A stretch of DNA of 17,793 bases from an uncultured bacterium (GCA_905216045.1 CAJMSL010000030.1:1-17793); one strand, 5' to 3'. Positions 7,480 through 15,259 are shown, counted from the stretch's first letter. Notes: a model not told the origin generated them from the letters alone. Program-made: numbers and translations.

Positions 7480-8625
7480 ATGCCCTGTAATCAATTCCCG
7501 TCGACCCAGCGCCGTAAAGCGTGGGGCCGCATCACGATCTTATTCGCGCTCATCGCTCTAGCGGTCACCGCGCTTCCCACGGCGTCGTTCGCCGGCACGG
7601 ACACCGCAGGCAACGTACTTGCGACCGACAATGACGCCAATTCGTCCGGCGTCGAAGGTGACCTGTACTGGGCAGGTCAGGCCCTCAACTTGGACGATGC
7701 GTCCATCGGCCGCGACATAATTGCAGCAGGCGAGAGCCTCTCCATCCGCGACTGCACGGTGGGCGGCGCCGTCCGCTTGGCGGCACGCACTATCGATATC
7801 GCCAAGACCACGGTTGATGGCAGCGTCACGGTCGTCGGTCAGCACGTTGTGCTCAATTCCGACAGCACCGCCAACTGTTTTTACGCGATAGGCGAGACGG
7901 TTGCCCTGCGCGGCTCTACCAAGTCGGCAGCGCTTGCGGGCGACACGGTGACCATCGATGGCACCGTCGAGGGCGATGTCGAGGTTTGGGCCGACAAGCT
8001 CATCCTGGGCAAGAACGCCCACATCACCGGCACCGTGAACGCGCACGTCTCCGAGGACCCCGAGCGCGCCGCGGGAGCCGAGGTCGGCGCGCTCAAGATC
8101 GACCGCACCGAGAACGAGGATACTTCCACCGTTAACGATGTCATCAGCGGTATCGTCGCCGCGGCACTCTCGACCTGCTTTGTCGCTCTGCTTCTCGAGC
8201 TCGTCTTTCCGCGCGCGACCGCCAGCGCCGCCGGCATGCTCCACCAGCGCCCCATGCCCCTGTGGGTGAGCGGTCTTCTGAGCACGATTGCTATCGTCCC
8301 CGCCGTCCTACTGCTGATTATCTCTATCGCTGGTCTGTCGCTTGCCGGAGCCCTCTTGTGCGGTGTTATTGGCATCGCACTGGTGTCGAGCGCCTTTGCG
8401 GGGTGCGCGATCGCGCGCATGGTCGGAAACAGCCAGAACCGCTACGCCATGGCGGCTGTGGGCGGCGTGATCGCAGGCGCCCTCACGGGGCTTCCCCTCG
8501 TAGGCGACTTCATCAGCGGCGTGGCCTTTGTCTTTATGCTCGGCTACGTTATCCAGATCATCTGGCGCAACGCCCACCTCAAGCCGCAGCAGCCGGCTAA
8601 CATGCCAGGACTCCCCACCGCTTAG
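7480..8625 (+). CDS. Secreted/membrane protein with bactofilin-like beta-solenoid region and C-terminal membrane domain
   Basis: The 381-residue product starts with a signal peptide (about residues 1-38; Arg-Arg-Lys, then a hydrophobic stretch, likely cleavage after ASFA). It continues with short repeating turns rich in Gly, Asp and Val (about 55-190, e.g. GTVEGDVEVWADKLILGKNA) that resemble the polymer-forming cytoskeletal (bactofilin) fold. About four membrane segments then occupy roughly 210-365. Because of the signal peptide the beta-solenoid should face outside, unlike cytoplasmic bactofilins. The start is ATG 7480 with AAGGA 6 nt upstream; an upstream in-frame TTG (7432) lacks a site. 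Its function is unknown. A strong terminator follows at 8672. Confidence 0.8.
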   Translation: MPCNQFPSTQRRKAWGRITILFALIALAVTALPTASFAGTDTAGNVLATDNDANSSGVEGDLYWAGQALNLDDASIGRDIIAAGESLSIRDCTVGGAVRLAARTIDIAKTTVDGSVTVVGQHVVLNSDSTANCFYAIGETVALRGSTKSAALAGDTVTIDGTVEGDVEVWADKLILGKNAHITGTVNAHVSEDPERAAGAEVGALKIDRTENEDTSTVNDVISGIVAAALSTCFVALLLELVFPRATASAAGMLHQRPMPLWVSGLLSTIAIVPAVLLLIISIAGLSLAGALLCGVIGIALVSSAFAGCAIARMVGNSQNRYAMAAVGGVIAGALTGLPLVGDFISGVAFVFMLGYVIQIIWRNAHLKPQQPANMPGLPTA

Positions 8626-8632
8626 CCACCAA

Positions 8633-8663
8633 CCACCACAAAGGTGCCAGGTTACTTTGCACC
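8633..8663 (+). repeat. Degenerate copy of the CCACCACAAAGG hairpin family (copy A)
   Basis: The left arm CCACCACAAAGG (8633-8644) and the first loop bases TGCC match copies at 14266, 15227 and 16812. The right arm has decayed: only CTTTG (8655-8659) still pairs with CAAAG. An alternative GGTGC/GCACC pairing is possible. It lies just 3' of the gene ending at 8625. Confidence 0.55.
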
Positions 8664-8671
8664 AACAAACG

Positions 8672-8715
8672 AAGCGGGGCACTCGGTCATGTCGACCGGG
8701 TGCCCCGCTTTTCTT
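8672..8715 (+). terminator. Strong intrinsic terminator between convergent genes
   Basis: A 17-bp stem (8672-8688 with 8694-8710, one T-G pair) with a 5-nt loop is followed by a short T-rich end (TTTTCTT). It ends the plus-strand gene stopping at 8625. It may also block read-through from the minus-strand pilin operon, whose last stop is at 8818. Confidence 0.88.
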
Positions 8716-8817
8716 GGAGGGTTCTCTAGTAACTTTTTCAAAACCAATGACCATCAGGTCGGTAGGCCTGTGCGTCACTCGCTACGGAGGCAGTACGCCA
8801 TTGAGCAAGAAGGGCAA

Positions 8818-10476
8818 TTATTTTTCACGGCGACCTCCTCCCCGCTTGATGACGAGCGCGACAACAATAGCCACCACTCCGATGGCAGCCAAAACCGCCA
8901 CCAGTACCAACGTTCTATCTCCCGTCGAGGGCATAAAGCCTCGACCTGCTTCTTTGCTTGGGGTGTTGAGCACCGACAGCTCAATCGAACCCGTCCTGGC
9001 ATCGGCGGTATCAACCCGCAGAGGGTTTTCGACCGATACGGTCACCTTGGGCTTCGCGGTCGCCACTTGTTTAACGTCCAGACCCTCAGCCGCAACCGTC
9101 ACCGTACGCTTGCCCTCAAAGGCGGTGTAGCCCTTGGGTGCCGCGATTTCCTCGACGGTATAGACACCCGCGTCCACACCGCTCAATTCCACATGGCCAT
9201 CCGCGTCCGTGGTGATGCACGCGTCGGCATCCGTCGACCACGAGCCGTCAGTCGTTAGGATGCGGCCGCGGTCGTCGATGATGCGCAGTTTGGCACCCGC
9301 GAGCGGCTTATCGTCTGAGCTTGAGCGCTTGATCAGACTGAGTCCCCAGGTGTAGGCGCACGCATCGTCGCTCGGCGTGCGGGTGAAGCCGGCGTCGCCG
9401 GACTGGTCGGCGAGGGGAGAGCGCGGGTAGCGCAGGTACACCTCGTTGGGGTTGCCCTTCGCGATGCCGTGGTTGCACGCGCCGTTGAGCGGCGCATTGT
9501 ACACGGCGACCACGCGGGCGCCCGCGGTGAAGGCGTCGGCCCCGCCGAGCGCGACGATCAGGTCGCCGGTGCGCACGGTGAAGGTCTTGCCGTCGGCCGC
9601 TACCTTGGTGGCGCACTGGGCCGTGATGTCGGTCCAACCCTTCGCGGGCTCGGTGCCGGCGCGGCCGTCCCTGACGGCCGAAACGGCGTCGAAGCCGCCG
9701 TCCGCGCCCGCCGCCACGTACACGCGCATGCTCGCGGCCACCTTGGAGGGGTCGAGCCCCGCGCTCATGGTGTCGACGAACCGTACCGTATAGGTGTCGT
9801 AGGCCGTGAGCCCGGCCGGGACCGTGGCCGAGAGGCGCCAGTACAGGTCGTCGGCGACCGTGGCGTCGGCGGCCTTGCCCCAGGCGGCGGTGCCGTCCTC
9901 CAGCACGTGCTTGGCCACCTTGGGGCTCGCCGCCTTGGGCTTGACGGTGACCGCGCTGCCGCCCACCAGGGCCATGATCGGCGCGGTGCCGGCCTCGTTC
10001 TGGGAAATGGCGTCGTCGTCTGCGACGATGAGCCAGTAGCCGCAGGGCAGTCCGGCCGTCGTGCCCGCGTTAAGGGCCACGGACACGGCGCCAGAGCTCT
10101 GGAGGGAACGAGCGAGCTGTGCGCTCAGCGCGCTCGTAAGGTGAGAATCGGTGTTGAGCCACTCGGCAGCTTCCTGCGCGGTGGTCTGGGAATTGGGCAT
10201 GCCGGCGCTGCGCAGCACGGGCAGCGCGGCGTCACGCGCGGCGTCGCTTGCCCAGGCGAGGTCGGTGGCGATCTTGGCGTCGCTGTCGCCGTCGACGACG
10301 TTGGCGCTAAAGATCTGGTAGGCGTCGTAGCTGCTCGCCACGGTGCCGCTCACCGTGATGGAACCGGTCGAGGTCGGCGCGGCCTGCGCGGAAGCGGGGA
10401 ACACAACCGCGCAGGTGCCGATCAGGAGGGCAAGCAGCGCAAACAAGATCGGGAAGGAGCAAACTTTCTTATTCAC
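8818..10476 (-). CDS. SpaA-type pilin / isopeptide-forming fimbrial protein with MPSTG sorting signal
   Basis: This 552-residue surface protein has a signal peptide (about 1-33, cleavage near AQA/AP) and an N-terminal domain. A fimbrial D2-type isopeptide domain follows at about 180-350 (candidate Lys186/Lys189, ending at GNPNEVYLRY). A SpaA/Cna-B-like domain occupies about 375-465 (LIKRSSSDDKPLAGAKL, then the E-box YTVEEIAAPKGY). The C-terminus has the sorting motif MPSTG at 515-519, a hydrophobic helix and a basic tail. Such proteins are polymerised by class C sortases or anchored to the wall. The start is GTG at 10474-10476 with GGAGGT 7 nt upstream, overlapping the stop of the preceding adhesin gene by 8 nt (GTGAATAA). 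The motif is a variant of LPXTG, and no sortase is present nearby. The middle of the gene (about 9400-9990) looks richer in GC than its ends. Confidence 0.9.
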   Translation of the reverse strand: MNKKVCSFPILFALLALLIGTCAVVFPASAQAAPTSTGSITVSGTVASSYDAYQIFSANVVDGDSDAKIATDLAWASDAARDAALPVLRSAGMPNSQTTAQEAAEWLNTDSHLTSALSAQLARSLQSSGAVSVALNAGTTAGLPCGYWLIVADDDAISQNEAGTAPIMALVGGSAVTVKPKAASPKVAKHVLEDGTAAWGKAADATVADDLYWRLSATVPAGLTAYDTYTVRFVDTMSAGLDPSKVAASMRVYVAAGADGGFDAVSAVRDGRAGTEPAKGWTDITAQCATKVAADGKTFTVRTGDLIVALGGADAFTAGARVVAVYNAPLNGACNHGIAKGNPNEVYLRYPRSPLADQSGDAGFTRTPSDDACAYTWGLSLIKRSSSDDKPLAGAKLRIIDDRGRILTTDGSWSTDADACITTDADGHVELSGVDAGVYTVEEIAAPKGYTAFEGKRTVTVAAEGLDVKQVATAKPKVTVSVENPLRVDTADARTGSIELSVLNTPSKEAGRGFMPSTGDRTLVLVAVLAAIGVVAIVVALVIKRGGGRREK

Positions 10477-13400
10477 AACGCTTACCTCCCTTCGCATTCG
10501 CCTTGCGACGAATGTGCATCCAGGCCGCAGCAGCGCAAAGCACCGCCGCGCCGGCAAGGTACGTCAGAGTGACGCCCGACATACCAGAAAGGGGCAAAGA
10601 GGTGGAGTAGGTGTTGGTGAAGGTGGGGTTATCGGTCTCGCGTTCCGTGCCGTTGGCGTCGACCTCGTAGTAGGCCGGCGTGCAGGTCAGATGTCCTTTG
10701 CCGTCATCCTCTGCCGTCACAACAACCTTAAAGGTCTTGGTGTCGTTCTTGTAGCCTTCGTGTTTGGTGCCATCGGGCTTGCTGGCGTCGCATTCACAGA
10801 TGTAGTAGGTGACTGTTGCTTTGCCACCAGTGAGATCTTTGATACCAAGCGGGCCAATCGTCTGATTCGCAAACGTCACCGTTGCCTCATTGCCCGCCCC
10901 CTTACTAGTGCATTTGGTATCGAGCACTTGCTTGTTGCCACTGGCATCCTTGGTGTACAGCTCGAACTTGAACTTCTCCATCTCGCCGCCATCGACCTTC
11001 TTGGTCACCCGAGGTGTCCAAGTGCCTGAAGCCTGGTAGGGAGCAAGTTCGTTTGCAAACGCAGGGCTTGAGTCGTTGCCGATTGTTACGATCGAGACGG
11101 CGCTATCGGCTGTATCCGTGCTCCAGTTATAGAAGCCAGCTTCACATTCTTTAAATTCGGTATCTTCTTTCTTCTTTTTAATGAATACTTTGGAAGTGCT
11201 CTTATCAACCGTATAGCGATTAATGTTGATTCCCATAAGAGTGGTTATAGTTGGAGTAGCGCTTACGCTTACGTGAATTTTATAGATAGCCTTATCAAAA
11301 GTAGTGCCCTTTTCAACTATGGGAACCTCAACCAGGTAAAGGTCGTAATTACCCGATTGGAAGTTCGCAGCCGTATCAATGACAATCTCTCCCTCGTCAT
11401 TAACGGTAACCTCAGGCGTCGCGTCGCAGCCGTTTGCGTTGAGCGTGCCGTTCGTATTCCAATACGGCTCCCCACCTGAACCGTCGGCTTTGCCCAACAG
11501 CTTGAACCGATAGCCATGACCCGAGAGGTTTTGCGTCTTGCCGTCCTTCATAAGGACCTTATTTGCCTTGACCTTGATTGCAGGGTACACGTCAAGCTTC
11601 GTAACCTCACCGACGATAAGGTCGCCGTTGGTCATGATGCCGCCGCCGTGGGTGTAAGAGTAGTTGCCGCTGATGATGGTCGAAGCCTCATCTCGCGCCT
11701 TCTTTATTGCATCTGGGGAAGGATTAGCCGCAAGGCCAAACATCCACTTAGCCTCGGCACCGCCATTTGGGTCGATGGTAACCGGATTTCCGTCGCAGGT
11801 GCCGTGCCAGCCAGCTGAGCCGCCGCCGAGCATCTTGCCAAGAACAACGGCAATTGTCGACGTCGCATTATCTTTATTACGTACCAGGAAGAAATCCTTA
11901 TGGCCGGAATCTTGGAAGGTAGGAGTAACGTAATTTTTTTCATCGTGGTCTTCATTTTTGTTGTCGCCGCCAGCGGAATAATGATACGTAGACAGCTTAT
12001 TGCCATATTGATCAACGTTATCTTCGTTGCCATAGATAGCAGCATCCTTGGAGTGCGAGACGATCGTCTCGCCCGTAGGGCACGCACCAATTCCGCCACT
12101 CCAGCCACCGGCCTTATTGTCAGTGATGAGCGATTTGAGAATGTTGAGTCTGCCGTTCTTCTGAATGAAGATACCGCCGCCGCCCCAGTCGCCCTTGCGA
12201 CCTTCGTCAGAGTTAGAGCCCGTCATGGTCTTGTTGTTGGTGATGTAAACCTTGTTGGACGCACTTGCCGCTTCAATAACGCCGGTGGTACCTTCAGAAA
12301 TACGGAGACCACCGCCCTCGGCATTATCGGACATATTGCCTGAAATAAAACCGCCGGTCATGTCGAAAGTAATTCCCTTGCTGTGATAGCCAGCGTAGAT
12401 ACCGCCGCCAGCCTCGCGGGAGTAGTTAGCTGTAACGGATCCATCCGTCATGGTTAACGTCCCTCCGTGTGTGCATGCAATACCGCCGCCGCCAAGCAGA
12501 CCGTAGTTGTATTCATTGGGATCAGCAACGTGAGCATCAACTCGATTGTTGGTAATATTGGCAGATCCGCCGATGGTGACGTCCGCGCCCTTGGTATAAA
12601 CACCGCCACCGTATCCGCCGCTTCCGGTGTCATCGCCGCATTTGCCGATGCCATTATCATACGTAGCGTTTCCTGAGATGACACCGCCGGAGAGATTCAC
12701 CGTGACGCCTCTGTCGGCAAATATGCCACCACCAGCAGCAGCCTTGTTTGCTGCAATCACGCCACCGGTCATGTTGAGTGAGCCCGCTGCCATGCACAGG
12801 CCACCGCCCCAGCCGCCGCCGTTACCGTTGGTGACATAACCGCCGGAAATATTAACAGCGCCTCGAGAGAAAATAACGTGGCCGTTGTCGCCCACCAGGG
12901 CGTGAGGCGTTGTGACCATGCCTCCGCTGAGGTTAAGCGTACCGCCGCCCTCAACAGAAATGACCTGTTGAACCGATCCGTCTTTGGACGCAGCAACGAT
13001 TGCACCGAAACCGCTGACGACATGTTGTGTCGTGGTTTCAGTGGTGCCAGGGCCATCTGCCTTTGGCTTACTTGTTGTCACATAGTAGGTAAGAGTAGCG
13101 TTGCTGTTGCCATCCCATGCCATTTTTGCGGGCCGGCCGGTATTTTTATCGCTGACAGGAAAAGGTTTATCGTCTGGTTTTGCAGAATCTTCAATAGTAA
13201 GTGCACCACTCGTTACCGTAATGAACGTGTCGTTTTTGCCAGTGCGGTAATAAAGTTTGTAACCCGCAAGGTCGATCGTAGTGTCTTTTGTGATGGTAAT
13301 TGGCGCGGTTGACCAAGCGTCACCTGTCAGGCGATAGCTGCCGCCATTGGTAAACGCGCCATCATTGGTAAACGCACTAGTAACATCGCCCTTTATTTCG

Positions 13401-13801
13401 GTATAGTCGTTAGCGTTCACGCTAGCGGTCGCGATTGCGTTCCCACCGTTCACGCCGTCATCCGCAGGCTGCGCAGCACCCTCGACTTCCGCGTCATCAG
13501 ACAACGGGGCCACCTCGGAAGTGCCGTCGCCGGTCTCGTCGCCCTTAACCTCGTCACTATTCTGGTTTTCGGTATCCCCGTTGTTGGTGTTTTCTACATC
13601 AGTAGACTCACTTGAGGAACCCCCCCCCATCACAGTTTCTTCGGTAGAAACCGTCTGGGCATCGTTGGCAATGGCCTGCGAGATCGGAGGCATGACGAGC
13701 GACAGCATCAGGCTCAAAACGGAGGCTCCGCACAAAACGCCTGCCAGTACACGGCGCGTCGCTTTTTTACTCTGCTTAGTTTTTTCTGAATTCGCTTTCA
13801 T
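10469..13801 (-). CDS. Large wall-anchored adhesin: beta-helix repeats plus pilin-like isopeptide domains, LPLSG signal
   Basis: The 1110-residue product is a probable pilus tip or surface adhesin. It has a signal peptide (about 1-45), an acidic disordered segment (about 50-118), and a right-handed beta-helix region (about 280-730) with repeated GGG[I/L/V] motifs near 333, 357, 398, 437, 465, 496, 540, 569 and 719. Two Spy0128/FctA-like domains follow at about 735-920 and 925-1066 (candidate Lys934/935, Glu1003 and Asn1063 in FTNTY). The C-terminus has LPLSG (1069-1073), a hydrophobic helix and a basic end. The ATG at 13799-13801 has GGAGG 8 nt upstream. A run of nine G (13620-13628) sits at codons 58-61; gain or loss of one G gives an early stop. 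Base composition is lower in GC than neighbouring genes, suggesting transfer. The ligand is unknown. Confidence 0.9.
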   Translation of the reverse strand: MKANSEKTKQSKKATRRVLAGVLCGASVLSLMLSLVMPPISQAIANDAQTVSTEETVMGGGSSSESTDVENTNNGDTENQNSDEVKGDETGDGTSEVAPLSDDAEVEGAAQPADDGVNGGNAIATASVNANDYTEIKGDVTSAFTNDGAFTNGGSYRLTGDAWSTAPITITKDTTIDLAGYKLYYRTGKNDTFITVTSGALTIEDSAKPDDKPFPVSDKNTGRPAKMAWDGNSNATLTYYVTTSKPKADGPGTTETTTQHVVSGFGAIVAASKDGSVQQVISVEGGGTLNLSGGMVTTPHALVGDNGHVIFSRGAVNISGGYVTNGNGGGWGGGLCMAAGSLNMTGGVIAANKAAAGGGIFADRGVTVNLSGGVISGNATYDNGIGKCGDDTGSGGYGGGVYTKGADVTIGGSANITNNRVDAHVADPNEYNYGLLGGGGIACTHGGTLTMTDGSVTANYSREAGGGIYAGYHSKGITFDMTGGFISGNMSDNAEGGGLRISEGTTGVIEAASASNKVYITNNKTMTGSNSDEGRKGDWGGGGIFIQKNGRLNILKSLITDNKAGGWSGGIGACPTGETIVSHSKDAAIYGNEDNVDQYGNKLSTYHYSAGGDNKNEDHDEKNYVTPTFQDSGHKDFFLVRNKDNATSTIAVVLGKMLGGGSAGWHGTCDGNPVTIDPNGGAEAKWMFGLAANPSPDAIKKARDEASTIISGNYSYTHGGGIMTNGDLIVGEVTKLDVYPAIKVKANKVLMKDGKTQNLSGHGYRFKLLGKADGSGGEPYWNTNGTLNANGCDATPEVTVNDEGEIVIDTAANFQSGNYDLYLVEVPIVEKGTTFDKAIYKIHVSVSATPTITTLMGININRYTVDKSTSKVFIKKKKEDTEFKECEAGFYNWSTDTADSAVSIVTIGNDSSPAFANELAPYQASGTWTPRVTKKVDGGEMEKFKFELYTKDASGNKQVLDTKCTSKGAGNEATVTFANQTIGPLGIKDLTGGKATVTYYICECDASKPDGTKHEGYKNDTKTFKVVVTAEDDGKGHLTCTPAYYEVDANGTERETDNPTFTNTYSTSLPLSGMSGVTLTYLAGAAVLCAAAAWMHIRRKANAKGGKRCE
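13620..13628 (-). repeat. G9 homopolymer in the adhesin coding region, candidate phase-variation tract
   Basis: Nine consecutive G on the coding (minus) strand span codons 58-61 (Met-Gly-Gly-Gly). With one more G the frame reads Phe-Leu-Lys then TGA. With one fewer it reads Val-Pro-Gln-Val-Ser-Leu-Leu-Met then TAG. The tract as given is in frame. Confidence 0.75.
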
Positions 13802-13855
13802 CGATGTCTCCTCCCCAAGAGACCGCGATCTTACTCTTTCACTATCAAACGTATC

Positions 13856-13876
13856 TGCGCAATCTGTAATTGCGCA
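13856..13876 (-). promoter_or_regulatory. Inverted repeat in the probable 5' leader of the adhesin gene
   Basis: TGCGCAA (13856-13862) and TTGCGCA (13870-13876) are perfect 7-nt arms around 7 nt. They are flanked by a further AAACG/CGTTT pair (13848-13852, 13877-13881) with a small bulge. The element lies about 55 nt upstream of the start codon. It could be an operator or an RNA hairpin. Confidence 0.45.
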
Positions 13877-14093
13877 CGTTTATAGTACATATTGTAACGA
13901 TTGTTTGAACATCTAAGCGAAAATACCGATAGTTTTGTAGCGAATTCTCAATTCTCTTGACATTTGCTCGGATTAACCTTTGTTTATTCGCTCTGAAATA
14001 TCTATTTCTACTGGTAATTAAGCCAGTTATCAGTTTTTTAATAGCATTTTATTTATTTGCACAACATTTTGCTCAAGAGCAGACATCCTGCGA

Positions 14094-14112
14094 ACGGTCG
14101 AAAATCGACCGT
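14094..14112. repeat. 8-bp hairpin with 3-nt loop
   Basis: ACGGTCGA (14094-14101), AAA, TCGACCGT (14105-14112). The stem is perfect, but there is no T run on either side, so it is not a terminator. Role unknown. Confidence 0.5.
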
Positions 14113-14254
14113 GAGCGGTAGATCATTAACCGGGAGGAATAGACTACCAAATTGATGGGAATATCTTTAACCCATCGGTAGCTAGAAGCACGATGTTCAG
14201 ACAACTAAATTTGAATTTACGCGCAGATTTTAGGCATCAATTCGCCCAAATCGT

Positions 14255-14309
14255 CTGGGGCAGAACCACCGCAAAGGTGCCTGCCTCCTTTGTGGTAGTT
14301 CTGCCCCAG
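14255..14309. repeat. Hairpin family copy B, extended stem, 3' of the HAD gene
   Basis: Arms 14255-14277 and 14287-14309 form a 23-bp stem with one C/A mismatch and one G-T pair around the 9-nt loop TGCCTGCCT. The inner part (CCACCGCAAAGG, CCTTTGTGGTAG) matches copies at 15227 and 16812; the outer TGGGGCAGAAC/GTTCTGCCCCA is unique to this copy. It begins 3 nt after the HAD stop codon and may serve as that gene's 3' hairpin. Confidence 0.8.
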
Positions 14310-14311
14310 TG

Positions 14312-15133
14312 CTACAGCAGATGCTCCTCGATAAAGATCGCGATGCCGTCTTCGTCGTTGCTGGCGGTTACAAAGTCGGCGGCGGAGCGGGTTGCATCGC
14401 TGCCATTTGCCATGGCCACACCCACGCCGGCGTCAGTCACCATGCAGGTGTCGTTATCGGCATCGCCAAACACGCAGATGTTCTGGAGCTCCATGTCGTT
14501 GAGCTCCGCCACGCGCACAAGGCCGCGCGTCTTGGACACGCGCGAATCCATGAACTCGTAGAGCCGCTGCGTGGTTTGCAGAGCCGCCGCCTTAACAGTG
14601 TCATCGGCAAACGTCGACGCCCGCTCAATCACCCGCGGCATCACCTCGGGTGCCATGGTAAACATCACCTTGGGCTGCGGCTCGCGCAAAAACTCGGCAA
14701 AATCGACCACCTGGTAGGGCACGCCGTCGACGCGCGACAGGTGCTCGACGCACGCGTTGCTCTCGGGCACGTAGAACACGCCGTCTCGGGGGCAGACGGG
14801 CGTTGCCGGAAGGTCCGCCATATGCTTGCAGATGCGTGCGATGGTCTCGCCCGGCAGCGGATAGCTCAGCTCGTTGATGTCGTGCGCGCGGTCGATGACC
14901 TCGGCGCCGCCGCAGCCCACCATCACGTCTACCAGGCCTTCGATGCCCCAGAGCTCGTACATGGCCTCGGTCGCGCGGGCGTCGCGCCCGGTGCACAGAC
15001 CAAAGAGCACGCCGCGCTCGCGCAGGGCGCGGATTGCCGCCACGGTGCGCGGGGACACCGTGTGCTGGCTCGTGAGCAGCGTGCCGTCGATATCGCAGAA
15101 CACGGCTTTGATGTGGCTGAAGGTGGTGTCCAT
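14312..15133 (-). CDS. Cof-type HAD-superfamily phosphatase
   Basis: A 273-residue soluble hydrolase. Motif I is FCDIDGTLL, with the nucleophile Asp14 and Asp16. VSKTRGL carries the likely conserved Lys, and motif IV is GDADND at 223-228, followed by the usual GVAMANGSDATRSAADFVT ending. The cap inserted between motifs I and III fits the Cof/type IIB group, which dephosphorylates sugar phosphates and related metabolites; the substrate cannot be told. The start ATG at 15131-15133 has AAAGG upstream and gives a family-like N-terminus. The frame stays open further upstream to 15394 but only through repeat DNA. The gene is bracketed by hairpin copies B and C. A TGGTATACCA palindrome at 15188-15197 lies in its promoter region. 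Confidence 0.9.
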   Translation of the reverse strand: MDTTFSHIKAVFCDIDGTLLTSQHTVSPRTVAAIRALRERGVLFGLCTGRDARATEAMYELWGIEGLVDVMVGCGGAEVIDRAHDINELSYPLPGETIARICKHMADLPATPVCPRDGVFYVPESNACVEHLSRVDGVPYQVVDFAEFLREPQPKVMFTMAPEVMPRVIERASTFADDTVKAAALQTTQRLYEFMDSRVSKTRGLVRVAELNDMELQNICVFGDADNDTCMVTDAGVGVAMANGSDATRSAADFVTASNDEDGIAIFIEEHLL

Positions 15134-15187
15134 GGGGGCCTTTCTGGGTTGTGCGGCGGTGTGGGGTGTATTCGTGAACGGCGTACA

Positions 15188-15197
15188 TGGTATACCA
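15188..15197. promoter_or_regulatory. 10-nt palindrome upstream of the HAD gene
   Basis: TGGTATACCA is a perfect palindrome 55 nt upstream of the HAD start codon. It contains TATACC, which could act as a -10 box, but no good -35 was found. Confidence 0.3.
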
Positions 15198-15226
15198 AGG
15201 CGGACACGGGGCGCTTTGGCGCAAAA

Positions 15227-15259
15227 CCACCACAAAGGTGCCTGACTCCTTTGTGGTGG
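15227..15259. repeat. Hairpin family copy C
   Basis: CCACCACAAAGG (15227-15238), loop TGCCTGACT (9 nt), CCTTTGTGGTGG (15248-15259): a perfect 12-bp stem. It lies between the MFS gene and the HAD gene. It is the best-preserved reference copy of the family. Confidence 0.85.

Larger units (their letters stand above)
13802..14255. other. AT-rich noncoding region upstream of the adhesin-pilin operon
   Basis: About 450 nt with markedly lower GC than the rest of the window and no convincing gene. The operon promoter must lie here; TACTAT or TACAAT boxes near 13881-13898 (minus strand) are possible -10 elements without a convincing -35. The segment also holds hairpins at 13856-13876 and 14094-14112, and a GATGGG/CCCATC pair around 14154-14176. 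Confidence 0.55.

Noticed and set aside
8818..10557. Upstream start for the pilin within the adhesin gene
   Set aside because: The added 27 residues are basic and sit before a normal signal peptide; the GTG at 10474-10476 has a strong ribosome site.
9469..10572. Open frame opposite the pilin gene
   Set aside because: Arises from the GC-rich pilin sequence; Arg/Gly/Ala-rich with no family features.
12300..12900. Regular GCCGCC-type spacing in the adhesin gene as a CRISPR array or DNA repeat
   Set aside because: The pattern comes from repeated GGG[I/V/L] codons of the beta-helix; there are no identical repeats with unique spacers.
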